A stretch of 64,000 bases of DNA. Origin: Flavobacterium amnicola (GTDB lineage: Bacteria; Bacteroidota; Bacteroidia; Flavobacteriales; Flavobacteriaceae). Every line of letters begins with the position of its first letter. Position 1 is the first letter of the stretch. Below the pieces are notes generated by a model, which was given only the letters and a program-made list of their open reading frames with translations, made no database searches and was not told the DNA's origin. Made by a program: the position numbers and the translations under genes. Location of the stretch: contig NZ_SBKO01000001.1 of assembly GCF_004122165.1 (NCBI RefSeq), positions 496,001 to 560,000 of the forward strand, given 5' to 3'. Positions 55,436-64,000 of the stretch are shown piece after piece.

Positions 55436-55457
55436 AATATTATGCAAGCATAATATT
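55436..55457. promoter_or_regulatory. palindrome upstream of Oar-like receptor
   Basis: AATATTATGC and GCATAATATT are perfect 10-bp arms with a 2-nt centre. The inner 16 bases match the motif at 32956-32971 at 14 positions. It is a candidate operator. Confidence 0.5.
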
Positions 55458-55533
55458 CTTAACTTTATTAAAAAATTAAGAAATACTGATTTAACATTTA
55501 TAAACAAATGCTACTATTAAATTAAAAGTCCCC

Positions 55534-57168
55534 TTATTTTAAATAATTCCTCAATAAGAACGAGGTAGAAGCATCATGTTGCTTGATCTCTTTTTGATCT
55601 ATTTCTTCCAAAATAGTATTGGCCAACTGTTTTCCCAATTCAACACCCCATTGGTCATAGCTGAAAATATTCCAAATAATTCCTTGTACAAAAATTTTAT
55701 GTTCGTACATCGCAATTAATGACCCTAATGTTTCTGGAGTAAGAGAATCAATTAAAAAAGTGGTCGTTGGTTTATTTCCTTGAAACACTTTAAAGGGTAA
55801 TAAAGCTGCAGCTTTCTCTTGGGAAACACCATCCTTTTTAAATTCTGCTAAAACTTGCGTTTCGGTTTTACCATTCAGTAAAGCTTCTGTTTGTGCAAAG
55901 AAATTAGACATCAGTTTATCATGGTGACTGTTATTATTATACAACGACTTTCTAAATCCAATAAAATCGGTCGGAATCAATTTAGTTCCTTGGTGGATTA
56001 ATTGAAAAAAAGCGTGTTGGGAATTGGTCCCTGGTTCTCCCCAGATTATGGTTCCCGTTTGATAGTTCACTGGAAAGCCATCTCGTCCGACAGATTTTCC
56101 ATTACTTTCCATAATTCCCTGTTGTAAGTAAGGCGCTAATTTTTGCAGGTATTGTGAATACGGAATCAGTGCTTCGCTTTCGGCACCAAAAAAATTATTG
56201 TACCAAATAGTCAACAACGCTAAAATTACCGGTATGTTTTTATCGAAAGATGCTGTTTTAAAATGTTCATCCATTTTGTTGGCACCGGATAATAATTTTT
56301 CGAAATTATCAAACCCAACGGCTAAACTTATAGACAGTCCAACTGCGCTCCAAAGCGAAAATCGACCGCCAACCCAATCCCACATTGGGAAAATATTTTC
56401 CTCGGAAATCCCAAAATCGTTAGCCTTTTTAATGTTTGCAGAAACGGCTATAAAGTGTTTGGCAACATCCTTTTGTGTAGCCGATTTCAGAAACCAAGTC
56501 CGAACTGTCTCTGCATTTGACAAGGTTTCTTGAGTTGTAAATGTTTTAGAAGCCACCACAAACAACGTGGTTTCTGGATTTACTTTTTTCAAAATTTCCT
56601 GAACGTGATCGCCATCCACATTGGAAATAAAATGAACATTCAAGTGGTTTTTATAGAATTGTAACGACTCGACAACCATTGCGGGTCCTAAATCGGAGCC
56701 ACCAACGCCAATATTGACAATGTCAGTGAATGCTTTTCCTGAAAATCCTTTTTTATCGCCTGAAAATATTTCGTTAGAAAACGATTTCATTTTATTTTTT
56801 ACGGCAAAGATTTCAGGCACTACATTTTTACCACCCACTAAAACAACCTCATTTTCTTTGGCGCGTAAGGCGGTATGCAAAACGGCACGATTTTCTGTTT
56901 GATTGATATTGGTTCCCGAAAATTGCGCTTCAATTGCTTGTTTTAAACCAACTTCATTCGCTAATTCCAAAAGCAAATCTATCGTTTTTTGATTGATTCT
57001 GTTTTTAGAATAATCAACCAAAAACTGCTCCCATTGTATATGAAATTTTTGGGCTCGGTTTTCATCTTGAGCAAACATTTCTTTCATGTCAACATATTGC
57101 ATGTCGAAGAAATGCTCTCGAAGTTTCTGCCAAGCTTGAGTCTCTGATGGATTTATTGATGGTAGCAT
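55534..57168 (-). CDS. pgi: glucose-6-phosphate isomerase
   Basis: This enzyme interconverts glucose 6-phosphate and fructose 6-phosphate. Motifs: [27 protein letters not shown], and the signature [19 protein letters not shown]. The catalytic Glu lies in GIMESNGKS. The 544-residue length is that of the long PGI class. It stands as a single gene between the receptor unit and the M23 peptidase. Confidence 0.97.
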   Translation of the reverse strand: MLPSINPSETQAWQKLREHFFDMQYVDMKEMFAQDENRAQKFHIQWEQFLVDYSKNRINQKTIDLLLELANEVGLKQAIEAQFSGTNINQTENRAVLHTALRAKENEVVLVGGKNVVPEIFAVKNKMKSFSNEIFSGDKKGFSGKAFTDIVNIGVGGSDLGPAMVVESLQFYKNHLNVHFISNVDGDHVQEILKKVNPETTLFVVASKTFTTQETLSNAETVRTWFLKSATQKDVAKHFIAVSANIKKANDFGISEENIFPMWDWVGGRFSLWSAVGLSISLAVGFDNFEKLLSGANKMDEHFKTASFDKNIPVILALLTIWYNNFFGAESEALIPYSQYLQKLAPYLQQGIMESNGKSVGRDGFPVNYQTGTIIWGEPGTNSQHAFFQLIHQGTKLIPTDFIGFRKSLYNNNSHHDKLMSNFFAQTEALLNGKTETQVLAEFKKDGVSQEKAAALLPFKVFQGNKPTTTFLIDSLTPETLGSLIAMYEHKIFVQGIIWNIFSYDQWGVELGKQLANTILEEIDQKEIKQHDASTSFLLRNYLK

Positions 57169-57281
57169 AATATATATTCAATTGAAACGAACAGCGAATT
57201 TACAATTTTGATTTCGAAAAAAGAGCAACAAAAGCAAGTTCTTACTAAGACTTTTAAACGAAAACGATGTAGTTAAAAAAA

Positions 57282-58502
57282 TTATTTCACTCCAGCAATA
57301 CTATCCAATTCTCTTTTTAGAGGTTTGATTAATTCTAAATACTTTGGTTTGTTTTTACTATCCATTGGGCTAGAGTTCGGCAATTTTAATCGCAAGGCAT
57401 CTACTTGTTTGCCATTTTTCCAGAAACGATAGCACACGTGAGGCCCTGTGGCCAAACCAGTGCTTCCCACTCTTCCGATGATCTGTCCCTGAGTTACTCG
57501 TTGTCCTCGACGCACCAATATCCTTGACATGTGTAAATATTGTGTTGAATAGGTCCTGTCGTGTTTGACTTTAACGTGATTTCCGTTTCCAGCGGTATAG
57601 CCTGCTAACTCAACTACACCGTTAGCAGTTGACATAATAGGTGTTCCGTGGGGTGCCGCATAATCAGTACCATTATGAGCTTTGAAAAATTTCTGAACAG
57701 GATGAAATCGTCTTTTGGAAAAACGTGAGGTGATATTGATTGATTTTAATGGCGCTTTTAAAAAGAAGTTTTTTAAAGCTTTCCCTTCTTCATCGTAATA
57801 GTCAATTTTTCCTACCTTATTTTGTTGAAATGGGAAGGCGTATATTCTCTTCCCTTTGTATTCAAAAAAAGCACATTCCAAAGAATCAACCCCATCATAA
57901 ATGGTATCGTTGATGTATCTTTCGGTAAAAGTCACCGCAAATTTGTCGCCTTTTTTCGATTTAAAAAAATCGATGGACCATTTGTAAACATTAATTAATT
58001 TAGCCGACAAAGAGCCTGCAACGCCTTCATTTTTTAAGGTTTCCGATAAAGAGCCATCCAATTGGCCGGCGATTGTTCTTCTTTTTATGGTTATCGGCAG
58101 AATTTTCTTTGTTGCTTTGGCAATAGAATCATTAAAATCTACGATATAATAACTTCGTTGATCGGGTTGATAAACGAAATATTGCAATTTTTTGGTTTTA
58201 TCTTTTGACAGTAACATCAAATAAGGTTTGTGCAACCTCATGAGTTTTACATTAAAAGTATCTTTAATTTGTGCAACCACATCAAAAACTTGTTTAGTCC
58301 CAAGATTTTGTTTCTGAATAATACTTCCAAATGTATCGTCTTTACGAATAGAATCTTGAATTACGGTAAAATCATTCAGCTTAAAACCAAAGCCATAACG
58401 AATGACTTCTGATTTTTTAACTGATTGATCTTCAGTATCGGACTCTTTTTTACAAGAAAAAAGTGAAAAGATTATTAATAATAAGGATATGTATTTTTTC
58501 AA
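57282..58502 (-). CDS. M23 metallopeptidase lipoprotein, HxC variant
   Basis: This peptidoglycan DD-endopeptidase-like protein has a lipobox (IIFSLFSC) and a C-terminal LytM domain from about residue 270 of 406. The first motif is H276-NGT-D280. The usual final HxH reads H355-V-C357, so one zinc ligand is a Cys. The TTG at 58502 is preferred as start: it places a proper lipoprotein signal at the N-terminus, whereas extension to an upstream ATG overlaps kynA by about 96 nt and adds sequence without a signal. It probably belongs to the DUF3108-kynA-M23 unit. Confidence 0.85.
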   Translation of the reverse strand: MKKYISLLLIIFSLFSCKKESDTEDQSVKKSEVIRYGFGFKLNDFTVIQDSIRKDDTFGSIIQKQNLGTKQVFDVVAQIKDTFNVKLMRLHKPYLMLLSKDKTKKLQYFVYQPDQRSYYIVDFNDSIAKATKKILPITIKRRTIAGQLDGSLSETLKNEGVAGSLSAKLINVYKWSIDFFKSKKGDKFAVTFTERYINDTIYDGVDSLECAFFEYKGKRIYAFPFQQNKVGKIDYYDEEGKALKNFFLKAPLKSINITSRFSKRRFHPVQKFFKAHNGTDYAAPHGTPIMSTANGVVELAGYTAGNGNHVKVKHDRTYSTQYLHMSRILVRRGQRVTQGQIIGRVGSTGLATGPHVCYRFWKNGKQVDALRLKLPNSSPMDSKNKPKYLELIKPLKRELDSIAGVK

Positions 58503-58573
58503 TCGAAGCTTATTTTCAAAGGCCTTTTGACTATTCAAAAAGCAAAAATTAGACAAGCTAATATAGAAAAAAA

Positions 58574-59497
58574 TTATAAGTTTTCGCCCCAAGTGGCTAA
58601 TTCTTGCTCTGACCAAAGTTCCGGAAAGAAAATTCGACGCTGGTAACGTGGGTGCATGTATTTTTTCCAATCACTACCACCAGTAGCTTCACCATCCCCT
58701 TTTCCGTTATCAATATATTTTTTGGCCGCATTATAATGACCCATCACCCAAGTAATGTTGACCGTATAATCATAATGACGCATGGCTTTGATTAATTCAG
58801 GATTTTTTTGGTCTGCTTCGGGTAGTTCTTTAAATTTTCGCCAAAGATTAATGGTGTTGTATTCTTCCATCGTGCGAAGGAAATCCACTTTGTATTTTTC
58901 TTCAAACTGTTGCAAAAAATAAGACTTTTGACCGGTAGTATAATCTTTTCCAGCGGCTTGCCAATATAAATGCTCGAAAGCATGCGTATACGGAGTATTT
59001 CTGTCGATAGTCGCTCTAAAACGGTAATCGATCAAGTTAATCAAATCGGTTGAACAAAACTCAATCATACGGTATTGGGCACTTTGAAATCCACTTGCTG
59101 GTGTCAACGTATGACGGAATTTCATGTATTGTTCTACTTCCATTCCATCACCCATGATCGTAAATGAAGTCGTTAGCATATCAAAGTAACGACTCACACG
59201 CATTAATCGTTCGGTAAAAAAAGGAGTTGTTAATTTTTCAGCGTACGAAATTTGTTTTATTTCCCACAAAATCATTTTGAATAATAATTCATTGATTTGA
59301 TGGTACATGATAAACACGTTTTCATCAGGAAAAACAGTTCTTTGCACTTGCAAATTAAGAAGAGCATCGGTTTGGATGTAATCCCAATACGTGATAGGTT
59401 TGGACCACAACAAGCCTTCCAAATGCGCTTCTGTCTTTTGATTTATTTCTTTGTATTTATTATCGATTTCGTTTACTAACGCTGAAAAATCACTCAT
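58574..59497 (-). CDS. kynA: tryptophan 2,3-dioxygenase
   Basis: This haem enzyme opens the indole ring of tryptophan to give N-formylkynurenine. Conserved segments are YHQINELLFKMILWEI, then RYFDMLTTSFTIMGDGMEV, FRHTLTPASGFQSAQYR and the C-terminal GEATGGSDWKKYMHPRY. The haem-ligand His is expected in the VMGHYNAAKKY region. The length of 307 residues is slightly above the bacterial average. It begins 6 nt before the DUF3108 stop's downstream side, in one operon, and lies near the tyrosine-degradation genes. Confidence 0.93.
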   Translation of the reverse strand: MSDFSALVNEIDNKYKEINQKTEAHLEGLLWSKPITYWDYIQTDALLNLQVQRTVFPDENVFIMYHQINELLFKMILWEIKQISYAEKLTTPFFTERLMRVSRYFDMLTTSFTIMGDGMEVEQYMKFRHTLTPASGFQSAQYRMIEFCSTDLINLIDYRFRATIDRNTPYTHAFEHLYWQAAGKDYTTGQKSYFLQQFEEKYKVDFLRTMEEYNTINLWRKFKELPEADQKNPELIKAMRHYDYTVNITWVMGHYNAAKKYIDNGKGDGEATGGSDWKKYMHPRYQRRIFFPELWSEQELATWGENL

Positions 59498-59503
59498 TTT
59501 TTA

Positions 59504-60286
59504 TTATTTAATTACCATAAATGGGTTTTTTAAACCTTTAAAAGAATCTAAATCGGCTTTTAACGATCCCACTGCTAAACTCGCTTTGATTCGCAACGGC
59601 ACTTTATTCTGATCATCTGAAACCCAAACGGTTAAACTTTCTTGTTCTTTAAAAACCCTTCCTGATTGCACCAAAGGTCTAAAAATCATTGTTTTTGCTT
59701 TACCAAATTTAGTATTAAGCGTTTCACGACCAATGAATTTAAGTTTGAATTTATAAATTTCGTCATCGAAAAACATATCAATCAAGATTGATTCACCTGG
59801 TTTTAGCTTGTCTACATTTGGATGATTGCGTAAGTAGTAAAAGGAAGAAACAATATCCTGAACATTTTCGGTAACCGATATGTTTTTCTCCGTTTTGTTT
59901 TTATAATCTTTTACTAAAACGGTGTTTTTTTCCTGATTAAAAAATCCTTCTTGATTTTTGGTGTAGCCCCCTTCATCAATTTTTCGCAAGTATTGAAAAG
60001 GCTTCGTGGTTTCTTGATCGAAGACACTTTGATAATGATCGTCTACTTTAAAGAAAAAACGTGACATACCTGAAGTATAACCGTGTCCTACCGCATAAAA
60101 ACATTTTCTATTATTTCGAGTTGCCTCTTTGAGTTCAAGAGTAGCATAACCGGCATTTACCATACCGTAGTGAATTCGGAATTTAAGCCATTCTCCTACT
60201 CCGTATGCTTCCGGTTTTTGAGTGAAAGAAGCCAATGCAAATGTTACTGCAAACAAAACAGACGCTAAAAGTACTTTCTTTTTCAT
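59504..60286 (-). CDS. DUF3108 secreted protein
   Basis: A signal peptide (LLASVLFAVTFALASFTQ) leads a 260-residue beta-rich protein matching DUF3108: YGVGEWLKFRIHYGMVNAGYATLEL, GYTSGMSRFFFKVDDHYQS, and DIVSSFYYLRNHPNVDKL followed by a FFDDEIYKFKL block. The function of the family is not known; it is thought to be periplasmic. kynA starts 6 nt after it, so the pair is co-transcribed despite no evident functional link. Confidence 0.88.
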   Translation of the reverse strand: MKKKVLLASVLFAVTFALASFTQKPEAYGVGEWLKFRIHYGMVNAGYATLELKEATRNNRKCFYAVGHGYTSGMSRFFFKVDDHYQSVFDQETTKPFQYLRKIDEGGYTKNQEGFFNQEKNTVLVKDYKNKTEKNISVTENVQDIVSSFYYLRNHPNVDKLKPGESILIDMFFDDEIYKFKLKFIGRETLNTKFGKAKTMIFRPLVQSGRVFKEQESLTVWVSDDQNKVPLRIKASLAVGSLKADLDSFKGLKNPFMVIK

Positions 60287-60331
60287 TTTTGTTGATTTTA
60301 TTGTTTTCTAGTAGGAATACAATATTCATTC

Positions 60332-60339
60332 CAAAAGTA
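60332..60339 (-). promoter_or_regulatory. -7 element of DUF3108-kynA-M23 unit
   Basis: TACTTTTG on the leftward strand, 45 nt before the DUF3108 start and just past the terminator of the proposed RNA gene. Confidence 0.45.
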
Positions 60340-60348
60340 CTAAAAAAC

Positions 60349-60454
60349 AAAAAAACCCAGCTATTACTAACTGAGTTTTTATGCTATTAACCAACCAAAA
60401 AACTATAAATTATGAAAATTTATTCAAAACGGAGGGAACCACCCCTCTGAATTG
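60349..60454 (-). ncRNA. putative structured small RNA near hppD
   Basis: A leftward RNA of about 105 nt fits the 414-nt gap. A -7 element TATCTTTG (60460-60467) precedes it; the -33 element is unclear. Near the 5' end an outer stem ATTCA/TGAAT encloses GAGGG/CCCTC. The 3' end is a terminator, AAAACTCAG/CTGGGTTTT, whose U-G pair exists only on the leftward strand, followed by seven U. It lies between the hppD terminator and the DUF3108 promoter. The rest of the gap (60468-60650) shows only AT-rich sequence. The family is not recognised. Confidence 0.5.
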
Positions 60455-60650
60455 CTCTGCAAAGATATAATGGTTTTTGAATTATATCTAACGAAAAATC
60501 AATTTTAACATTTTTTTATCAAAACAATAGTCGTCAAGACCCATAAAGCTGATTAATTCGCAATAAAATTTTATTATTTTTATGATTAATTAAATATTTT
60601 TTTGAAGTCAAAAATAAAAAACACTATAAATCAGGTAGTTAAAAAAACAA

Positions 60651-60686
60651 AAAAAGCCGAAAATGAAATATTTTCGGCTTTTTTTT
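60651..60686 (-). terminator. hppD terminator
   Basis: AAAAAGCCGAAAAT and ATTTTCGGCTTTTT form a perfect 14-bp stem, 15 nt past the hppD stop. Confidence 0.9.
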
Positions 60687-60700
60687 AAAAACTTTTAATT

Positions 60701-61864
60701 TTATAAAGTTCCTCTTAACTCTTGTTCTCTTTCTATGGATTCAAAAAGAGCTTTAAAATTTCCAGCTCCGAAACCTTTGGCACCCATTCTTTGGATAATT
60801 TCGAAGAAAAGCGTTGGACGGTCTTCGATTGGTTTGGTGAAAATTTGCAATAAATATCCTTCTTCATCCGCATCAATCATGATTCCTAATTTTTGCAATT
60901 CGTTGATGTCTTCTTTAAATTTAGACATATGATCTTTCAATCTTTCTGGAATAGCATCATAATAGGCTTGTGGTGGTGTGCTCAAAAATTCGATTCCACG
61001 TGCACGCATATCGGCAACAGTAGTAAGAATATCATCGGTAGCTACCGCAATATGCTGTACCCCTTCGCCTTCATAGAAATCTAAATATTCTTCAATTTGA
61101 GAACGTTTTTTTCCGTTAGCAGGTTCGTTAATAGGGAATTTTATTCTTCCATTACCGTTAGACATCACTTTCGACATCAAAGCAGAATATTCGGTAGTAA
61201 TTTGTTTGTCGTCAAAAGAAAGGAAATTCACAAATCCCATCACATCTTCAAACCATTTTACTGCTTCGTCCATTCTGTTCCATCCGGTATTTCCAACCAT
61301 ATGGTCGATAAATTTTAATCCCACAGGTGCTGGGTTGTATTCGGATTTCCATTCGCTGTATCCTGGCAAAAAGATTCCGTTATAATTTTTTCGTTCTACG
61401 AAAATAAATACGGTTTCACCATAAGCACCATAAATTCCGGCACGGACAACTTCACCATTATCATCTTTTTCAACAACGGGTTCAAAATAAGGTTTGGCGC
61501 CACGTTTTGTCGTTTCTTCAAATGCAGAACGCGCGTCTTCTACCCAAAGGGCAATCACTTTAACACCATCTCCATGCTTTTTTACATGCTCTCCAATTGG
61601 AGAATCACTATTCAAAGCGGTAGTTAATACCAAACGAATTTTGTCTTGTTTCAACACATAAGACGCTCTGTCTTTTACACCAGTTTCTAGTCCGGCATAG
61701 GCCAAAGACTGAAAACCAAATGCAGTTTTGTAGAAATGTGCGGCTTGTTTGGCATTACCAACATATAACTCTACATAATCGGTTCCTAACAAGGGAAGGA
61801 AATCTTGTGCTCCTTCAAATATTTTTTCTAAGCCGTATTCGACTGATTTTATTTCGTTACTCAT
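60701..61864 (-). CDS. hppD: 4-hydroxyphenylpyruvate dioxygenase
   Basis: This iron enzyme converts 4-hydroxyphenylpyruvate to homogentisate in tyrosine degradation. Two vicinal-oxygen-chelate domains are present. The iron ligands lie in FIDHMVGNTGW (His), GVQHIAVATDD (His) and LFFEIIQRMG (Glu). The C-terminal GFGAGNFKALFESIEREQ helix gates the active site. The length of 387 residues is normal. hmgA lies upstream on the same strand and makes the next enzyme. Confidence 0.95.
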   Translation of the reverse strand: MSNEIKSVEYGLEKIFEGAQDFLPLLGTDYVELYVGNAKQAAHFYKTAFGFQSLAYAGLETGVKDRASYVLKQDKIRLVLTTALNSDSPIGEHVKKHGDGVKVIALWVEDARSAFEETTKRGAKPYFEPVVEKDDNGEVVRAGIYGAYGETVFIFVERKNYNGIFLPGYSEWKSEYNPAPVGLKFIDHMVGNTGWNRMDEAVKWFEDVMGFVNFLSFDDKQITTEYSALMSKVMSNGNGRIKFPINEPANGKKRSQIEEYLDFYEGEGVQHIAVATDDILTTVADMRARGIEFLSTPPQAYYDAIPERLKDHMSKFKEDINELQKLGIMIDADEEGYLLQIFTKPIEDRPTLFFEIIQRMGAKGFGAGNFKALFESIEREQELRGTL

Positions 61865-61985
61865 AATTAAGCCCCACCTAACCTCCCTAAATGGGAAGGA
61901 AAACGCCGTGGAGAAATGCGTTTTTTAAAATTATTATGTTACTATATTCTTAAAGCCCCTCCTTTGGAGGGGTTGGGGAGGCTTT
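61865..61985. repeat. two GC-rich palindromic intergenic repeats
   Basis: One half (from about 61867) reads CCCCACCTAACCTCCC followed by a GGGAAGG complement. The other (61952-61985) has a perfect CCCCTCC-TTT-GGAGGGG stem nested in AAAGCC/GGCTTT. They look like the interspersed repeats of Bacteroidota intergenic regions. The second overlaps the hmgA stop codon. Confidence 0.7.
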
Positions 61986-63141
61986 ACTCCAACCAAGATT
62001 GATAATATTTATCATCCGTAATATTCATAGCTTCTTCAGTCACCATTAAGGGTTTGAAAGTATCCACCATTACCGCTAATTCTTGGGTTTCTGTTTTTCC
62101 AATACTTCTTTCTGCAGCTCCTGGGTGTGGCCCGTGTGGAATTCCAGCAGGATGCAAGGAAATATTTCCTGGACTTACATCGTTTCGGCTCATAAAATCA
62201 CCATCAACATAATACAACACTTCATCACTATCGATATTACTATGATTGTAAGGTGCTGGTATTGATTGCGGATGATAATCGTATAAACGAGGTACAAACG
62301 AACAAATCACAAAAGCATCCGTTTCGAATGTTTGATGCACTGGAGGCGGTTGGTGAATTCTACCAGTTATCGGTTCAAAGTCATGAATTGACAAAGCATA
62401 GGGATAATTAAATCCGTCATAACCAATAACATCAAAGGGATGGGAAGCATAAACCATTTCGAAAATTTCGTCTTTCTTTTTGACTTTGATGACAAATTCT
62501 CCGGTTTCATTATATGTTTCTAATTCTTCTGGACGTCGAATATCTCGCTCGCAAAAAGGAGAATGTTCTAATAACTGCCCGAACCAGTTACGGTAACGCT
62601 TTGGTGTATAAACCGGACGGTGTGATTCTACGATAAACAATCGGTTATCTTCCGAATCGAAATCGATTTTGTAAATAATCCCGCGAGGGATAACCAAGTA
62701 ATCTCCATATTTAAAATCAAGATTTCCGTATATGGTTCTCAATTTACCGGTTCCTTTATGGATGAAAATTACCTCGTCAGAATCGGTATTTTTATAAAAG
62801 TAATCGGTTGTTGATTTTCGAGGCGCTGCTAAAGCAATATGACAATCAGAATTGGTCAAAACAATTTTTCGGCTTTCTAAAAAATCATCTTGCGGTGCGA
62901 TATCAAACCCTTTTAACTTATAGGATTGGATATTATTTGCTTTGGCAATTTTTGGTGCTACCGAATATTGTTTTCTAATTTCTTTGACCTGTGTTGGTCG
63001 TTGTTCGTGATAGGAATTGGTAGACATACCGTCGAAACCAACCGTTCCGAAAAGTTGTTCATAATACAAGTCTCCGTTTTCCTTACGAAATTGTATATGT
63101 CTTTTGTGTGGAATTTTTCCTAATTTATGATAAAATGGCAT
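61984..63141 (-). CDS. hmgA: homogentisate 1,2-dioxygenase
   Basis: This enzyme opens the ring of homogentisate to maleylacetoacetate using Fe(II). It has the cupin fold, with ligand region HPAGIPHGPHPGAAE and conserved HPFDVIGYDGFNYPYA, RIHQPPPVHQTFE and NSDCHIALAAP. The 385-residue length fits the shorter bacterial/Bacteroidota form. It is paired with hppD; the next enzymes (maleylacetoacetate isomerase and fumarylacetoacetase) are not in the window. Confidence 0.92.
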   Translation of the reverse strand: MPFYHKLGKIPHKRHIQFRKENGDLYYEQLFGTVGFDGMSTNSYHEQRPTQVKEIRKQYSVAPKIAKANNIQSYKLKGFDIAPQDDFLESRKIVLTNSDCHIALAAPRKSTTDYFYKNTDSDEVIFIHKGTGKLRTIYGNLDFKYGDYLVIPRGIIYKIDFDSEDNRLFIVESHRPVYTPKRYRNWFGQLLEHSPFCERDIRRPEELETYNETGEFVIKVKKKDEIFEMVYASHPFDVIGYDGFNYPYALSIHDFEPITGRIHQPPPVHQTFETDAFVICSFVPRLYDYHPQSIPAPYNHSNIDSDEVLYYVDGDFMSRNDVSPGNISLHPAGIPHGPHPGAAERSIGKTETQELAVMVDTFKPLMVTEEAMNITDDKYYQSWLE

Positions 63142-63504
63142 TTTCTTTAAGTTTAAAATTTAACATTTAAAAGTTTAAAGTAGCTGACTTAAAACTTTTC
63201 CCTAAAACAAAAAGAAAAATTGCTCACTCAGGATTTCTCTTGATGAGGAATTTTAAATGACTTAATAAACCTTTAAATTGTGGTTTCATATGCAAAATTT
63301 ATTGCTTTTCTGGCCATATGGTATCTCTTTTCTTATTAATGTTTGCTATAGTAAACTTGTTTTTAATGGCGATTTCATAATAACAAATATCGGAAAAATT
63401 TAAATTTTAACCGTGCATCTTGTGAAAAAATTATAAAAGAGAAAAGGCATTAAAAAAATGATTTGTCAAATTTTTAATGCCTTTGCTACTATATTTTGAG
63501 TGTT
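63142..63504. other. 363-nt gap upstream of hmgA
   Basis: It holds a near-perfect hairpin (AAAAGTTTAAAG with CTTAAAACTTTT, 63169-63199, one mismatch), an 8-bp palindrome CCATATGG (63314-63321) and, at its far end, the terminator of the permease gene. No convincing promoter for hmgA and no coding frame were seen. Confidence 0.5.
63443..63484 (-). terminator. terminator of the permease gene
   Basis: AAAGGCATTAAAAA and TTTTTAATGCCTTT form a perfect 14-bp stem over a 14-nt loop, 20 nt past the permease stop. Confidence 0.75.
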
Positions 63505-64000
63505 TTATTCTTCTTTTCCTTTTTCAGAATTATTTAAAACACTTCTTTTCTTACCGTATAAGAAATAAATTGCTAGTCCGATAGCCAACCAACCTGCTAA
63601 TCGCAACCAGTTTGTCCATCCTAATCCAGCAATCATAGCCAAACATACCCCAACTCCAAGAATTGGAACTACTGGGACGAAAGGCGTTTTAAATTCTCTT
63701 TTCATATCTGGATGTGTTTTTCTTAACACAATTACCGAAATACAAACTAAGATGAATGCAAATAAGGTTCCGATACTTGTCATATCACCCACGATATCAC
63801 CAGGAACAAAAGCAGCAAATAATCCAACAATAACTAGAATCGCAAGATTCGCTTTGTATGGTGTTTTGTATTTTGAATGTAAATCACCGAATGCTTTTGG
63901 CAATAAACCATCTTTACCCATTGAGTAAAAAACACGAGATTGTCCTAATAACATTACTAATATTACAGAAGTAAATCCGAATAAAATAGCAACCGTTACA
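63505..64000 (-). CDS. APC-family amino-acid permease, 3' part
   Basis: The C-terminal 164 residues of a cationic-amino-acid-transporter-like permease run off the window edge, so the start is missing. LLGQSRVFYSMGKDGLLPKAFG is the conserved loop after helix 8 of this group. Four or five hydrophobic helices follow (ANLAILVIVGLFAAFVPG, LFAFILVCISVIVL, ILGVGVCLAMIAGLGW, LAGWLAIGLAIYFLYG). It imports amino acids through the inner membrane; which ones cannot be told. Confidence 0.9.
   Translation of the reverse strand, partial: VTVAILFGFTSVILVMLLGQSRVFYSMGKDGLLPKAFGDLHSKYKTPYKANLAILVIVGLFAAFVPGDIVGDMTSIGTLFAFILVCISVIVLRKTHPDMKREFKTPFVPVVPILGVGVCLAMIAGLGWTNWLRLAGWLAIGLAIYFLYGKKRSVLNNSEKGKEE

Noticed and set aside
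58503..58670. N-terminal extension of the M23 peptidase to an upstream ATG
   Set aside because: It overlaps kynA and encodes about 56 residues without a signal peptide, while the TTG gives a proper lipoprotein signal.

Overview
The window reads as a stretch of a Flavobacterium-type chromosome (Bacteroidota, Flavobacteriaceae). The DNA is AT-rich. Secreted proteins carry short signal peptides ending in a Gln after an FSQ-like motif. There is a type IX secretion sorting domain, an Oar-like TonB-dependent receptor, no Shine-Dalgarno spacing, and promoters of the Bacteroidota type (-33 TTG, about 20 nt, then TAnnTTTG). Gene content is mostly core metabolism. No tRNA, rRNA, insertion sequence, prophage or CRISPR array was seen.

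Layout: 1-7.4 kb is read leftwards: a thioredoxin-like protein, a beta-barrel protein, the succinate dehydrogenase operon sdhC-sdhA-[DUF2846]-sdhB, a lipoprotein and a ChaN-like protein. 7.4-12.5 kb holds a Crp-like regulator, an aminopeptidase P, an AbiH-type defence gene and two alpha/beta hydrolases. 12.5-21.3 kb is an AddB/AddA-like helicase-nuclease pair flanking ompA and kbl. 21.4-27.2 kb holds sodA, two tandem small-RNA candidates, purF, a PfkB sugar kinase, a START-domain protein, rnhA and purN. 27.4-29.8 kb is acpP-fabF-rnc. 29.9-40.1 kb is a secreted T9SS hydrolase, pruA, a restriction-type nuclease gene broken by one stop codon, and sucB-sucA. 40.2-48.2 kb is read mostly rightwards: a barrel protein, lpxH, a TPP-riboswitch-controlled TonB receptor, a Rieske-like lipoprotein (leftward), greA, a HIT protein, an IPExxxVDY-family protein, pyk and a DUF6705-like lipoprotein. 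48.3-64 kb holds dinB, a CYTH protein, rlpA, a membrane protein, a fasciclin/TonB-receptor pair, pgi, an M23 peptidase, kynA, a DUF3108 protein, another small-RNA candidate, hppD, hmgA and a partial amino-acid permease.

Together these genes cover the TCA cycle (sdhCAB, sucAB), glycolysis (pgi, pyk), purine synthesis (purF, purN), fatty-acid synthesis (acpP, fabF), amino-acid catabolism (pruA, kbl, kynA, hppD, hmgA), envelope building (lpxH, ompA, rlpA, M23) and DNA repair (AddAB-like, dinB).

The least ordinary parts are non-coding or small insertions. They are: the tandem RNA genes beside sodA with matching promoters and terminators; a structured RNA candidate beside hppD; a DUF2846 gene inside the sdh operon; a DUF6705-like gene flanked by a 42-nt duplication that copies the 3' end of dinB; a near-identical palindrome in front of two surface-protein genes; a terminator-like hairpin in the greA leader; and a hairpin enclosing the start codon behind the TPP riboswitch.
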